From the NCBI RefSeq assembly GCF_000265075.1, contig NZ_AJYA01000016.1:62001-126000 (forward strand): a DNA stretch of 64,000 nt, written 5' to 3'. The notes under the pieces were generated by a model. That model was not told the DNA's origin and searched no databases. It saw only the letters and a list, made by a program, of their open reading frames with translations. The position numbers and the translations under genes are program-made. Shown here in pieces: positions 29,910 to 38,978 of this stretch (its first letter is position 1; each line of letters starts with the position of its first letter). This DNA comes from Nitritalea halalkaliphila LW7 (lineage in GTDB: Bacteria > Bacteroidota > Bacteroidia > Cytophagales > Cyclobacteriaceae).

Positions 29910-31176
29910 ATGAACGTTTACCTGCGAACGCCTGCTCAGTGGGCAGGGCTCTTTATTTTTATCTTGCTTACAGGGCCTGCGGCCCAAATTCTGAGGCGCT
30001 TATAGACGAAATCGAAGAAGAGACAGAAGAAATTATCGAAACGGTTTTTGGCTTCCTCGCAGATGAATTCGAAGTGCTGGAAGGAACAGTCGCCAAAAAT
30101 CAGACCCTCGGCGCGCTACTTTCTCCCCTAGCGGTTCCCTATGAAGTGATCGACCGACTCGCGAAAAATGAGGCCTTCGATGTACGTAAAATCGCTTACA
30201 ATAAAAAGTTTACCGTGCTCTCTGCACGCGATACAGCTAAGCCACGCTACTTTATCTACGAGCCGAATGCCTTAGAGTATGTGGTTTTCGACCTGGAAGA
30301 AGCGATCGTGTACAAAGAAGAGAAGCCAGTGGCCTATGAAACCCGCGAAATCGGAGGCAGCATTTCTTCTAACCTCTATGTAAACATGACCGCCCTCGGT
30401 GGTGGTCCGGATTTAGTGGATCAGTTCGCTGACTTATACGGCTGGGTAGTGGACTTTCAGCGCCTACAAAAGGGCGATGCCTTTAAAGTCGTCTATTCTG
30501 AAAAGGTAGTGGACGGGCAGCCAGTCGGCATCGGTGAAATTCAGGCAGCTTATTTCGAACACATGGGCGAGCCGTATCATGCCATCCCCTTCGAGCAGGA
30601 AGGGGAGCTCAACTTTTTCGATGCCGAGGGCAATAGCCTAAAAAAGGCCTTTCTGCGCGATCCACTGAAATATACACGGATCAGTTCACGCTATAACCTC
30701 AACCGCTACCACCCTGTCCAAAAACGGTACAAGCCGCACTTAGGCACGGATTACGCAGCACCTACTGGCACAGAAATTCGATCCGTGGGAGATGGCACCG
30801 TAGTAGAAGCCCGCTTTACCTCTGCGAATGGAAATTATGTCAAGATCAAGCATAACGCCACCTACACCACCCAGTACTTGCACATGTCTAAATTTGCTGC
30901 CGGCATGAAACCCGCGCCCGCGTACGTCAGGGGCAGGTCATCGGCTATGTAGGTGCTACAGGTTTAGCCACCGGTCCGCACTTGTGCTTTCGCTTTTGGA
31001 AAAATGGCAAGCAGGTGGACTGGTTGAAAGAAAAAATTCCACCTTCCACCCCGATTTTGCCTGAAAATAGAGCGGCTTTCGAAGCGATGAAAAATGAAGT
31101 CTTCGAGAAAATGGCAGCCATACAGCTGGGGCCGGACTCAAGTGCAGGGGAAACGACCTTAGCCTCCCGGGAATAG
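29910..31176 (+). CDS. Exported M23-family murein endopeptidase, frameshifted
   Basis: Cell-wall peptidase. The signal peptide [20 protein letters not shown] (TGPAAQ) leads, after a break near 29992, to an acidic N-terminal region ([17 protein letters not shown]), a LysM-like or propeptide segment, and the M23 domain: [20 protein letters not shown] (zinc His and Asp), [32 protein letters not shown] and, after a break near 30905, [20 protein letters not shown]. The metal-binding HxH at the C-terminus reads H-L-C here. I recall this Cys variant as common in Bacteroidota homologues with the RFWKNG motif, so it is a subfamily trait, not damage. Ends ...TTLASRE. Confidence 0.85.
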
Positions 31177-31223
31177 GGCAGGCGCAGAGCACTTACTCAA
31201 GCTAATCTAAGGATATTTCATAA

Positions 31224-31246
31224 AAAAAGGAGCCTCAGGCTCCTTT
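31224..31246 (+). terminator. Terminator after the M23 gene
   Basis: AAAAGGAGCCTCAGGCTCCTTTT forms a nine-pair or longer stem with a tiny loop and T-tail. The rest of the 323-base gap (31177-31499) contains another hairpin, TGGCTTCC/GGAAGCCA at about 31311-31342, with no T-run, and otherwise nothing recognised. Confidence 0.85.
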
Positions 31247-31511
31247 TGCATTATTTTTCGAATGTTCTTTTTTCAGTCTTTTAACATAAGCCATTAAAAG
31301 TTTCATTCGCTGGCTTCCCTTCAGCGTCGTGGAGGAAGCCAAATGTTCCATACTCCACTGCATATAGATTATTAAGTTAAGGGTGAGCTTAAATAACGTT
31401 CGTTCACAAGAGAAAGTTGGCCTCTCTTCATAAAAATTTTATAAAAGACCTCAATTAGCTTGTAATTTCTAGCTGCTCCTAGTATTTTCCTCCTGAAAAA
31501 TGCCCACTACC

Positions 31512-32655
31512 ATGTTACGACGCTCCCTCTGCTTAAAATCCCGCATTCTTTTTCTCCTTGTTTTCTTCTCCTTACCGACATTACTTATGGGCCAGCAGCG
31601 CTATCGAGATTATGGTTTAACGATGGGGGTGATGGCCCCCGGTCCGGCGAATCGGATCACAGACGTGGCAGGCGTCCGCGTCGGGCACCTAACCCGCATA
31701 GAAGGCGACAGTATTCGCACTGGCATTACGGCCATTTTGCCCCATGGGGGCAATATCTTCCGCGAAAAAGTCCCCGCAGCGATTTACGTGGGGAATGGTT
31801 TCGGAAAGTTAGCCGGACTTAGTCAGGTGCAGGAGCTGGGCAATATCGAGACGCCGATTTTACTTACCAATACGCTGGCAGTAGGAGCGGGCATAGAGGC
31901 AGCGGTGCGCTATACCCTGGCCCAGCCGGGAAATGAAGCAGTGCAGTCCGTAAACGCGGTGGTCGGGGAGACCAATGACGGCTACCTCAATGCCATTCAG
32001 CAGATGCCCTTAACGGTGGCTGATTTCCGTGCAGCACTCGAAAATGCGGGAACAGCAGTGGCAGAGGGCAATGTAGGGGCAGGAACAGGTACGATGGCCT
32101 TCGGCTTTAAAGGGGGCATCGGTACCTCTTCCCGGAAGCTGCCGGCGAGCTTGGGTGGCTATACCGTCGGGGTGCTGGTCCAAAGCAACTTTGGTGGTGT
32201 CCTGGCCATCGATGGCAAGCAGGTCGGTCGAACTGTCCCAATACAGTTTTCGGCGGCAGCTGGAGTCCGCTGATGGCTCCTGCATGATCGTGGTGGCTAC
32301 GGATGCCCCGCTAAGTGCCCGCAATTTGGAGCGACTTGCCAAGCGGGCGATGCTGGGGCTGGCGCGCACGGGAGGTATTGCCTCGAATGGCTCGGGTGAC
32401 TATGTGATCGCTTTCAGCACTGCTCCTGAAAATCGGGTTCCTCATCAGCCGGAGCCCTTCCGTGCGGCTGCGCCAAAGGACCTCCCGAATGATGGCATGA
32501 GCCCCCTATTTCTGGCAGTCATAGAGGCCACGGAGGAGGCCATCATCAACTCCCTATTTATGGCGGCCCCGATGGAGGGTCGGCAGCAGCGTCGCGTGGA
32601 GGCCCTTCCGGTAGAGGCCTTGTTGCCGTTTTTACGTGGGGAGGAAAAGGAGTAG
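31512..32655 (+). CDS. P1-family (DmpA-like) N-terminal-nucleophile aminopeptidase, exported, frameshifted
   Basis: Self-processing aminopeptidase of MEROPS family S58. A signal peptide (MLRRSLCLKSRILFLLVFFS then LPTLLMGQ) precedes the fold: NRITDVAGVRVGHLTRIEG, TGITAILPHGGN, VGNGFGKLAGLSQVQELG, PILLTNTLAVGAGIEAAVRY, VNAVVGETNDGYLNAI, GNVGAGTGTMAFGFKGGIGT. After a break near 32250, SADGSCMIVVATDAPLSARN contains the Gly-Ser junction where DmpA-type enzymes cleave themselves to expose the catalytic Ser. The C-terminal half has GLARTGGIASNGSGDYVIAF. It is probably periplasmic. Start at 31512 is preferred to 31500 because it begins the signal peptide. Confidence 0.87.
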
Positions 32656-32811
32656 CCTTGGCTGAATACCTGCTGCTGTCAGGCCTTCGGCCAAAGGTCT
32701 TGGCTGCTAGCCGCTTTTTCGCTCCTGTGAAGAGAGCAAAGAGTGAAGTAAATAATTACGGAAGCCTGCCGGAACTTCCCGCTGGAACATAGCGTTATCC
32801 GCAGGAAAAAT

Positions 32812-33542
32812 ATGCGAAATTCTACTTTGTTCCCGGTATACATCTCCCTTTTCTTACTTTTTTTTACGTCCACCGCTCTTTTTGCGCAGCAAGAGGCAGG
32901 TGCAGAAGAGCTGCCTTACTGGCGCTGGAGTCCTGTAGTGGGTTTTGGCTCCTCGAGCTAAGTAATTTGCCTGAAGGCATCTACCAAGACGGCGGTGTAA
33001 ACTTCCAGTTGGGCGTGCAGCTGGAGCGTCGCTTGAGCAAGCGCTTTTCGCTGGTCAGTATGCTAGAGTATGAGGGGATTTCTTACTCGATTAATGCGCT
33101 CGTGCAGCCTGTAGGTGGGGACGAGGGCGCAGTGCTGCAAACTCCCTTGGCGGGAGAAGCCTTCCCACGTATCCAAAAGGGCAATGCCGCTTTAGGACTC
33201 TACGGTCGCTACTATGTTTTTCAGCGGGAGCCACGGGATGCCTGTGATTTCGGGCGAGGCGTCTTCATTCAGGGGGGTGCGCGCGTGGCGCAAGCCTTGT
33301 TTGCGCGAAATAGCTTTGTGTTGGGCAGCACCCGCAGCGCCAATTCTATTCAGGAATTTATCAACCCACAGGTCTTGCAGTTCGAGTTGGCCGTAGGTTT
33401 TACGGGAGAATTTCCGAGTGTTCTAGCTCTTTTAAGTTCCTCTGTGTTAGGGATAAATGTACAGGCCACTCCTTTATTCCGCGAGCAGATGTCTCTACCG
33501 GTTCTTAATCCTGTGCATTTAACTTGGCGCTTCGTTTTCTAA
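32812..33542 (+). CDS. Exported outer-membrane barrel-like protein, frameshifted
   Basis: Starts MRNSTLFPVYISLFLLFFTS with cleavage after ALFAQ. After a frame change near 32948 (GFG|LLELSNLPEGIYQDGG) the remaining 190 residues are strand-rich: NFQLGVQLERRLSKRFSLVS, MLEYEGISYSINALVQ, GLYGRYYVFQR, GGARVAQALFAR, FELAVGFTGEFPSV, and a final strand HLTWRFVF ending in Phe, the usual C-terminal signal of outer-membrane barrels. The family is not recognised. It is preceded by the P1 peptidase gene and followed by an AT-rich patch. Confidence 0.7.
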
Positions 33543-33714
33543 AAGCGGCTAGAAGGAAATACGTCTCGGCAGTGATAACAGAAGTCTTAGGAACAGGGCG
33601 GTGTGTTTTTACCTGGTCGGGCTTGGCAAAAAGAAAGTAAGAAATTTCATGGCTTGTTGAGGCATATTGTATTATTTTACGTTAAAGAATACAAGCCATA
33701 ATATTGTTCTACTC

Positions 33715-34875
33715 TTGAAAACAACAACCTATAATATCGACAGAATCAATCACTTGATCCAACAATACCAGTTGGGTAAGGAAGAGTTTTTGACATTATT
33801 AAGTGAGGGGTTAAAACATCCTTTGACTTGGGAGGCTGTTTTCAAGGAAGAAATACAGATCAATCATCTTAAGCGGATAGATAAGATTTTCAAAAAAGGG
33901 CTCTCTTATTACCTAGATCCAACTGCACCTGTAACAAGTAAGGAGTCAAGTATTTTTTTTCGGAAAGAAAAATTCGGAACTAACTTAAATCTTGCTTCAA
34001 AGAAAATCGTCAGTCAGTTTGAAGATCTCAAGATTTCTCTTTCAGGATTGGCCAAACTATCTGACATCAATCTGGAAAGAAAACTTCCTGTGTTCCACAG
34101 TCATGATAATCCAGTTTCAGTAGCGAATACGGTCCGTGAACTATTAATGCCTCGCTTCAAAAAAGATCCAAAGAAATTTCTGAATGCCTTAATTGATACA
34201 TTTGCTGAATACAACATTTTGGTCTTTGAATATGTAGAGCATCCCTCTTTAAAAGAAAAAACCAATATTGATGGATTCTTTTTACAGCCTAATGTCATTG
34301 TGTTGAGGAGAAATCAGGATTATTTCAAAAGAGAAATTTTCACCCTTGCGCATGAGCTTGGTCATTATCTTCTGAATCAAGAAGAGATAGAATCCATGGA
34401 TTACGATCAAATGGCTTTTGGGAAGATTAGTAAGGTTGAGGCATGGTGTAACCATTTTGCTTTCGCTTTTTTAGCAGGAAACGAGCTTCTTAATTTGGAT
34501 AAGCTACCCAACCTAACTGCTCGTAATGATTATAACTTTAATGAAATCAAGACCATTTCGGATCATACCCATTTGAGCTTTTCAGCAATACTAACCTATT
34601 TGGTTAAAAAGGACAAAGTCAGTGGAGCGATTTATGCCAAAATGCGAAGAAATCAGGAGGAAGAAATTCAGAATAGGAAAGAAGAAGAAAAAAAGAAGCG
34701 GGAACTAGAAAAAGAAATGGGTAAAGCTTCCACAGCAAGCCTAGCTAAACCCATTCAATCCCCTTTGTTTGTTTCTACTATTCAGTCTGCGTTTTTTGAC
34801 GGGGTAATTAACGAGTTTGAACTGTGCAAAACGCTAAATCTCAAGCCCAACCAACTTGAAAAATACCTGAGATGA
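33715..34875 (+). CDS. ImmA/IrrE-type metallopeptidase, antitoxin-like partner of the PIN gene
   Basis: About 386 residues. The C-terminal half of the fold holds the zinc motif TLAHELGHYLLNQEEIESMD (HExxH with the downstream Glu) and VEAWCNHFAFAFLAG, diagnostic of COG2856 ImmA/IrrE peptidases. The N-terminus (TYNIDRINHLIQQYQLGKEE, FLTLLSEGLKH) resembles a degenerate helix-turn-helix. The region after the peptidase has a charged coiled coil (RRNQEEEIQNRKEEEKKKRE) and a C-terminal helix. There is no ATG near the 5' end; a TTG at 33715 gives MKTTTYN, and another TTG at 33667 is possible. The stop overlaps the PIN gene start by 4 bases (ATGA). AT-rich, unlike the flanking genes, so probably acquired. 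Confidence 0.82.
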   Translation: MKTTTYNIDRINHLIQQYQLGKEEFLTLLSEGLKHPLTWEAVFKEEIQINHLKRIDKIFKKGLSYYLDPTAPVTSKESSIFFRKEKFGTNLNLASKKIVSQFEDLKISLSGLAKLSDINLERKLPVFHSHDNPVSVANTVRELLMPRFKKDPKKFLNALIDTFAEYNILVFEYVEHPSLKEKTNIDGFFLQPNVIVLRRNQDYFKREIFTLAHELGHYLLNQEEIESMDYDQMAFGKISKVEAWCNHFAFAFLAGNELLNLDKLPNLTARNDYNFNEIKTISDHTHLSFSAILTYLVKKDKVSGAIYAKMRRNQEEEIQNRKEEEKKKRELEKEMGKASTASLAKPIQSPLFVSTIQSAFFDGVINEFELCKTLNLKPNQLEKYLR

Positions 34876-35459
34876 AGGCAATAATCGATACCAGTTCCCT
34901 TTTGAGTTTGGTTCGGTATTACCTGCCTTTTGATAATCATGGCGTACTTTTTAATTTGATTAAGAGTAAAATTGAATCAGGCGAAATCGTAATCCTCGAT
35001 GCAGTTCTACAAGAGTGTAAATTTGTTTCCAAAAAGCTTGTGGTCAATAAGCTCACCTATTTGGTTGACAAAGAGTTTCAGAAATCTTTTCAATTACCTG
35101 TGAAGACGGAAGAGCTAATTCCTTTAGCACCGAAAAAGTTTTTAGGCATGCTTCAAAATCAATTCATATCAAATCATTTTCAATTTCGAAAATTGAATTC
35201 GGCAGAGTTTGAGGTAAAAAAAAAGGAATTTATGGAATCGGCCGACGCAAAAATGATCATGCACTGCCAGTACATGATAAAAGATTTTCCTAATAAAGAT
35301 ATTTTTATTGTAACAGAGGAAAGCATCTCAGAAAACGATCTAAAGCTGTTTAAGAAAATCCCGGCGATCTGTCAAATTTTAGATATCAAGGTACTGAACC
35401 TTCCTGAACTCTTAAGCAAGTTTACTGAATTGGATCTTGGATTTAACTTCAAAAAATAA
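34872..35459 (+). CDS. DUF4411-like PIN-domain protein, putative toxin
   Basis: A 195-residue intact protein. It starts MKAIIDTSSLLSLVRYYLPF with the first acidic residue of a PIN nuclease (D6), an acidic residue in VILDAVLQECKF (a conserved Glu), ESADAKMIMHCQYMIKDF (central Asp), and IFIVTEESISENDLK at the last catalytic position. These fit the divergent DUF4411 PIN group. PIN nucleases cut RNA and in two-gene modules act as toxins; the ImmA/IrrE gene overlapping by four bases would be its antitoxin or regulator. Function is inferred from architecture, not shown here. The 3' end carries a basic tail (FNFKK). Confidence 0.78.
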   Translation: MKAIIDTSSLLSLVRYYLPFDNHGVLFNLIKSKIESGEIVILDAVLQECKFVSKKLVVNKLTYLVDKEFQKSFQLPVKTEELIPLAPKKFLGMLQNQFISNHFQFRKLNSAEFEVKKKEFMESADAKMIMHCQYMIKDFPNKDIFIVTEESISENDLKLFKKIPAICQILDIKVLNLPELLSKFTELDLGFNFKK

Positions 35460-35639
35460 ATTTGTTCTTATCCCCACAGGCAGATGCTTGAGAACGAGGT
35501 CAATTAATCAGCCCTGCAGGTAATCTGTTTGATACAGTTTGGTCATCTGAATAGAGTCAGACTATAAGATTAGCTGAAACCGATTTTGAATGAACAGTTT
35601 CGGGGATAGTTCATGTGTGGGGGACGTTAAAAAATTCTA

Positions 35640-35757
35640 GTCTCCAAATCGAAAGTCGAAACGAAAGTAAAAGAAACCCAAAAAGAAAGCAAACGAAAGC
35701 AAAACGATCAAAAAAGAAAGAAAACGAAAGCAAACGAACATAAAATCGAAACAAAAA
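35640..35757. repeat. Purine-rich degenerate repeat in the intergenic region
   Basis: The 349-base gap 35460-35808 contains about 120 bases of nearly pure A and G on the plus strand with a repeated GAAAGCAAACGAAAG-like unit, several imperfect copies 8-16 bases long. No ORF, no dyad structure except the terminator at its end. Upstream, 35460-35640, I see nothing recognisable. Confidence 0.55.
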
Positions 35758-35787
35758 GAAAGCGCCCTACCGAAATAGAGCGCTTTC
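35758..35787 (-). terminator. Terminator for acyl-ACP desaturase
   Basis: GAAAGCGC and GCGCTTTC form an eight-pair stem; read on the minus strand it is followed by TTTTTGTTTCG, 22 bases past the desaturase stop. Confidence 0.8.
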
Positions 35788-35808
35788 CCATGTCTTCTCT
35801 AAGCAAGC

Positions 35809-36809
35809 TTATTTTAACCATACCAAAGAAACCTCATCCGGCACCTTAGCCCGATCCGCGATACGCATGTAGCGGCCCGCTAAAGTGGACAGGTAGTCCT
35901 GCGCCTTCGCAGCTACATCCGTCAAGCCTCCGATGGACTCTACCTTCCAAAGCTTCACCAAGTGATCGATGATGCGCGCATAATCCCAACTCGTATAAAT
36001 GCCGATCTTCTGTGTAATCGCTGAAAACTGGTCGAAAAGGGTAGGGTTACTGCCGCCCTCGCCCATCAGCACCGCCGGCATCACGATCTGCTTCCGCATC
36101 ATCTTCTCAAAAGCCAAAACAGCTCCCGCAGGATCTAACTTGAAAATCTCCGCCATAAAAGACTTGTACGCCTTTTCATGACGCGCCTCATCTCCGGCGA
36201 TCGTCTTACAAATACGCGAAAGGACATTATCCCCTGCAGCATCGGCCAACTTACCCGTGTTCACATGGGAAATCTTCGTGGCACGCTCCTGGAAAGAAGT
36301 GTATATCATCGCCTGGTACGGATCATTCTCCGACTTAGGATCGAAACCATTATAAATTAAGCGATGGATCGTCTGCTCCACCTTTTTCATATCCGCACGA
36401 CCACTTAAGTATAAATACTTATTCAGCAGATCTCCATGCCGATTTTCTTCCGCCGTCCAGGCTCTCGACCAGCGCACCCAGCCCCGATTACTCAGGAGAG
36501 AGCCCTCTACGTTTATGCCCTCTAACAGGTTGAAATACGTCTGGTAAGATGGAAGCGCCTCCTCCGTGATCATATTCCCCACTAAAGAGGTGATCACCGT
36601 ATCCGGAATGCCCGAAGCACGCTCGCGCAGAAGACGGACTTCGTCCAAAGCATTTTCTTTACTCATGTCCGGAAGAAAGTCTGTGGGCTGCCAGCACTCA
36701 TCCGGGTTCTCCAACACGTTATCCACCGCCTGACCCACGAAGCTGTCCAACTGACTGACTACTTCCAGGTTTTCTCTAATTCATTATTAATCTTTGTCTT
36801 CTCAGCCAT
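35809..36809 (-). CDS. Acyl-ACP desaturase (soluble di-iron type), frameshifted
   Basis: Introduces a cis double bond into acyl chains bound to ACP to make unsaturated membrane lipids. The di-iron ligands are visible in two EExxH-like helices, WTAEENRHGDLLNKYLYL and KTIAGDEARHEKAYKSFMAE, together with GRADMKKVEQTIHRLIYNG and the substrate region YTSFQERATKISHVNTG. From the ATG at 36809 the first 16 codons (MAEKTKINNELEK) precede a break near 36769 in an A-run; the remaining 313 residues are intact, a normal length for the bacterial family. A perfect palindrome lies 31 bases upstream and may be the binding site of a lipid-responsive regulator. Confidence 0.9.
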
Positions 36810-36840
36810 AGCTACTCTTTCATACTGTGAATGCCAGCCT

Positions 36841-36856
36841 TTTACCAAGTGGTAAA
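36841..36856. promoter_or_regulatory. Perfect palindrome upstream of acyl-ACP desaturase
   Basis: TTTACCAAGTGGTAAA is a 7-2-7 perfect inverted repeat, 31 bases before the desaturase ATG on the minus strand. Size and symmetry fit a dimeric repressor operator; no match to a known fatty-acid regulator consensus is claimed. Confidence 0.55.
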
Positions 36857-36996
36857 TTCGCCTAACATTCTAATTCTCTATCAAATGTAAGCAGGATTTT
36901 TTGCATAACCCGAGCAAAAACTCGATTTGTGATTTGAGTTTCTTTCCTAAGGAAAAGCGGCTTTTAAGAACCGTGTGCGGCTATGGCTTTTTTAAA

Positions 36997-38733
36997 TCAG
37001 CGACGTAAAACCCAAAGTTTTTGGTCAAATCCCGCCGGTGCAGTCTCGCGAAAACGTCCTGCAATTTTCTCCAAATAAAGAGTATTATACCGCAAGCGGG
37101 TCAAGTAATTCGGATTATCGGGATCCCCATTCCAGCAGTGTTCAAAGCGATCACCGTAGGCCACCTCTCCCGCATAATACGGATTTTCGGTACTTTCGAG
37201 GAACTCCTCTGTTAAATAAACGGCATTATTCAGGTAATAATTGTCCATATCACCGCAGTAAATGTGGATTTTGCCCGCCAGGGCGGACCCTATCTTATCC
37301 CAGTCCCGCTCCATGATGTAGCGCAGATCATAGTTTTCCTGCCAGTGGGCAGCCACCTCCTTGTCGATCACGCCGCTATACTTATCCCAAATGGGTTTCG
37401 GGTAGCCATCAGCACCTACGGGCGAGTACACGGCCTGCCAGATGTCCCACTGATCACCCGAGCGGCTTTTATCCCCGCCCAGCGCCAGCTCTTTATGGTT
37501 CATGTCCACTAGCATGGAAGAGACATGCCCGAGGTAATTACGCCTCCCGACCCGCTGCGTGCGGCGAAAGGGGCCTTCCTCGTAGTAGGCGTTTTCATCT
37601 TCGTAGATGTTCACGACCGTGTAGGCGCGAAAATCGATGGGGTCGGGACAGGCAGCGAAGCAGCCATTGTAGGCATCCGGGTAAAAAACTTGCGCGGCCA
37701 GCGCTTCCCAGCCTCCCGTGGAGCCCCCATACAGAAAGCGGGCCCAGCCTTCTCCGATACCCCGAAAAGTTTTTTCGATGTGGGGGATGAGCTCATAGGT
37801 GATGGCATCTCCATAGGGGCCGAGGTTCGCCGAGTTTACCGCATAGCTGTCGTCGTAAAAAGGATTCGGATGCTGAATTTCGATGACGATGTACTTCGGA
37901 AAATCCTCGGAAATCCACTGCTGATAGAAGTTGTAGGCTTCTTCCTGCACGATGCGCTCATAGCCATAGATGCCGAAGCGCGCATTATAGGTGTCAGGCA
38001 GGTCACTGTCGGGAGGATCGGTCCGAAACCCGCTGAGGTCGGATGGAAAGTGCCCGTGAAAGATCATGAGCGGATAGTACTCCTCGGGAGACTGCTCGAA
38101 GTCGCGCGGGAGCAGCACGTGTGCGCCTAAGGTCATCTCACGACCCCAAAAGGCACTTAGCAACTCACTTTTTATCTCGATATGCTTGACGAATTCCGTG
38201 TCTGCGGGCTTTTCCACGGGAGGAATGGCATGGGCTACAAGCAGGTCGGCACCATGCAGCTGCCCGTTCCGCACCTGTACGGGCTGCACGCTGCTGTAGA
38301 GATTGCCCGGTGTCCGGTTCCACTGCCGTCCTTCGCCCTTATCCGCGGGGAGCAGGATCTCATGGCCATCGGCACGGACGTAGCGTTCGTGCTGGACGAT
38401 AAACGCTTGCGCAAAGTAGTCGCCATCGGGGAGTTCGCGCCAGTCTGCTACGGGGTAGCCGAAGACGCTTAGGTCAAAGGCCATGCTGCTGCCACTGTGC
38501 CCGCTAAAGTCCTGGCCGAACACCTGCGCAGAGCCCACGCCATCACTAACTGCAAAGCGCGGTTCCACACCTTCCTGATGGTGAAGAAGTAGCAGGAGGC
38601 GGCCATCCCGAACCTGCTCTTGAAGTTCAGGCGCGATGAGAATGTCGAGAGGAGGGAGTTGTGTGGCCTTATCTTGGCAGCCGTAAAAGAGGAGGAGGCC
38701 GAGGGCCAAAGTCCAGGTGGTGAATGTCTTCAT
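36997..38733 (-). CDS. Esterase-fold lipoprotein
   Basis: A 578-residue intact lipoprotein: MKTFTTWTLALGLLLFYGC then QDKATQ. The N-terminal 190 residues (LLLLLHHQEGVEPRFAVS, DFSGHSGSSMAFDLSVFGYP) are a beta-rich domain. The rest is an alpha/beta hydrolase of the esterase type (PF00756-like): YYPLMIFHGHFPSD, FPKYIVIEIQHPNPFYDDSY, PHIEKTFRGIG, and the nucleophile elbow FLYGGSTGGWEALA (GxSxG), with DMDNYYLNNAVYLTEEFLES and FEHCWNGD near the end supplying the acid and His. It probably sits in the outer membrane and hydrolyses esters. The substrate is unknown. Confidence 0.82.
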   Translation of the reverse strand: MKTFTTWTLALGLLLFYGCQDKATQLPPLDILIAPELQEQVRDGRLLLLLHHQEGVEPRFAVSDGVGSAQVFGQDFSGHSGSSMAFDLSVFGYPVADWRELPDGDYFAQAFIVQHERYVRADGHEILLPADKGEGRQWNRTPGNLYSSVQPVQVRNGQLHGADLLVAHAIPPVEKPADTEFVKHIEIKSELLSAFWGREMTLGAHVLLPRDFEQSPEEYYPLMIFHGHFPSDLSGFRTDPPDSDLPDTYNARFGIYGYERIVQEEAYNFYQQWISEDFPKYIVIEIQHPNPFYDDSYAVNSANLGPYGDAITYELIPHIEKTFRGIGEGWARFLYGGSTGGWEALAAQVFYPDAYNGCFAACPDPIDFRAYTVVNIYEDENAYYEEGPFRRTQRVGRRNYLGHVSSMLVDMNHKELALGGDKSRSGDQWDIWQAVYSPVGADGYPKPIWDKYSGVIDKEVAAHWQENYDLRYIMERDWDKIGSALAGKIHIYCGDMDNYYLNNAVYLTEEFLESTENPYYAGEVAYGDRFEHCWNGDPDNPNYLTRLRYNTLYLEKIAGRFRETAPAGFDQKLWVLRR

Positions 38734-38978
38734 GTGCTCGAGGTTAAAATGCTATTGCTGGTGATCTAAGATAAAAAATAAAGGGATGAATCGGGAAACC
38801 TTTACATGTGACGGGGATAGGCTTTTTTTATCACCCTGATTTCGGTGAGGAAAGGTAGAAGCCTTTTTTTGCGGTGGCCACCGCCACTATCCAAATTTTA
38901 TGTAAGCATTTGGCCGCTTGTCAATAGCTCCTGTGGAGTGGTGCTCATGCCGCGTATCTTGGAGAAAAAAACAGTCTT

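Noticed and set aside
35640-35757. CRISPR array
   Set aside because: The repeats are short, degenerate and contiguous, with no regularly spaced spacers and no cas genes nearby.
21368-35871. Shared 16-mer CCGCGATACGCATGTA at 21368 and 35856
   Set aside because: A single match of this length between two places in 64 kb is within chance expectation, and the flanks do not match.
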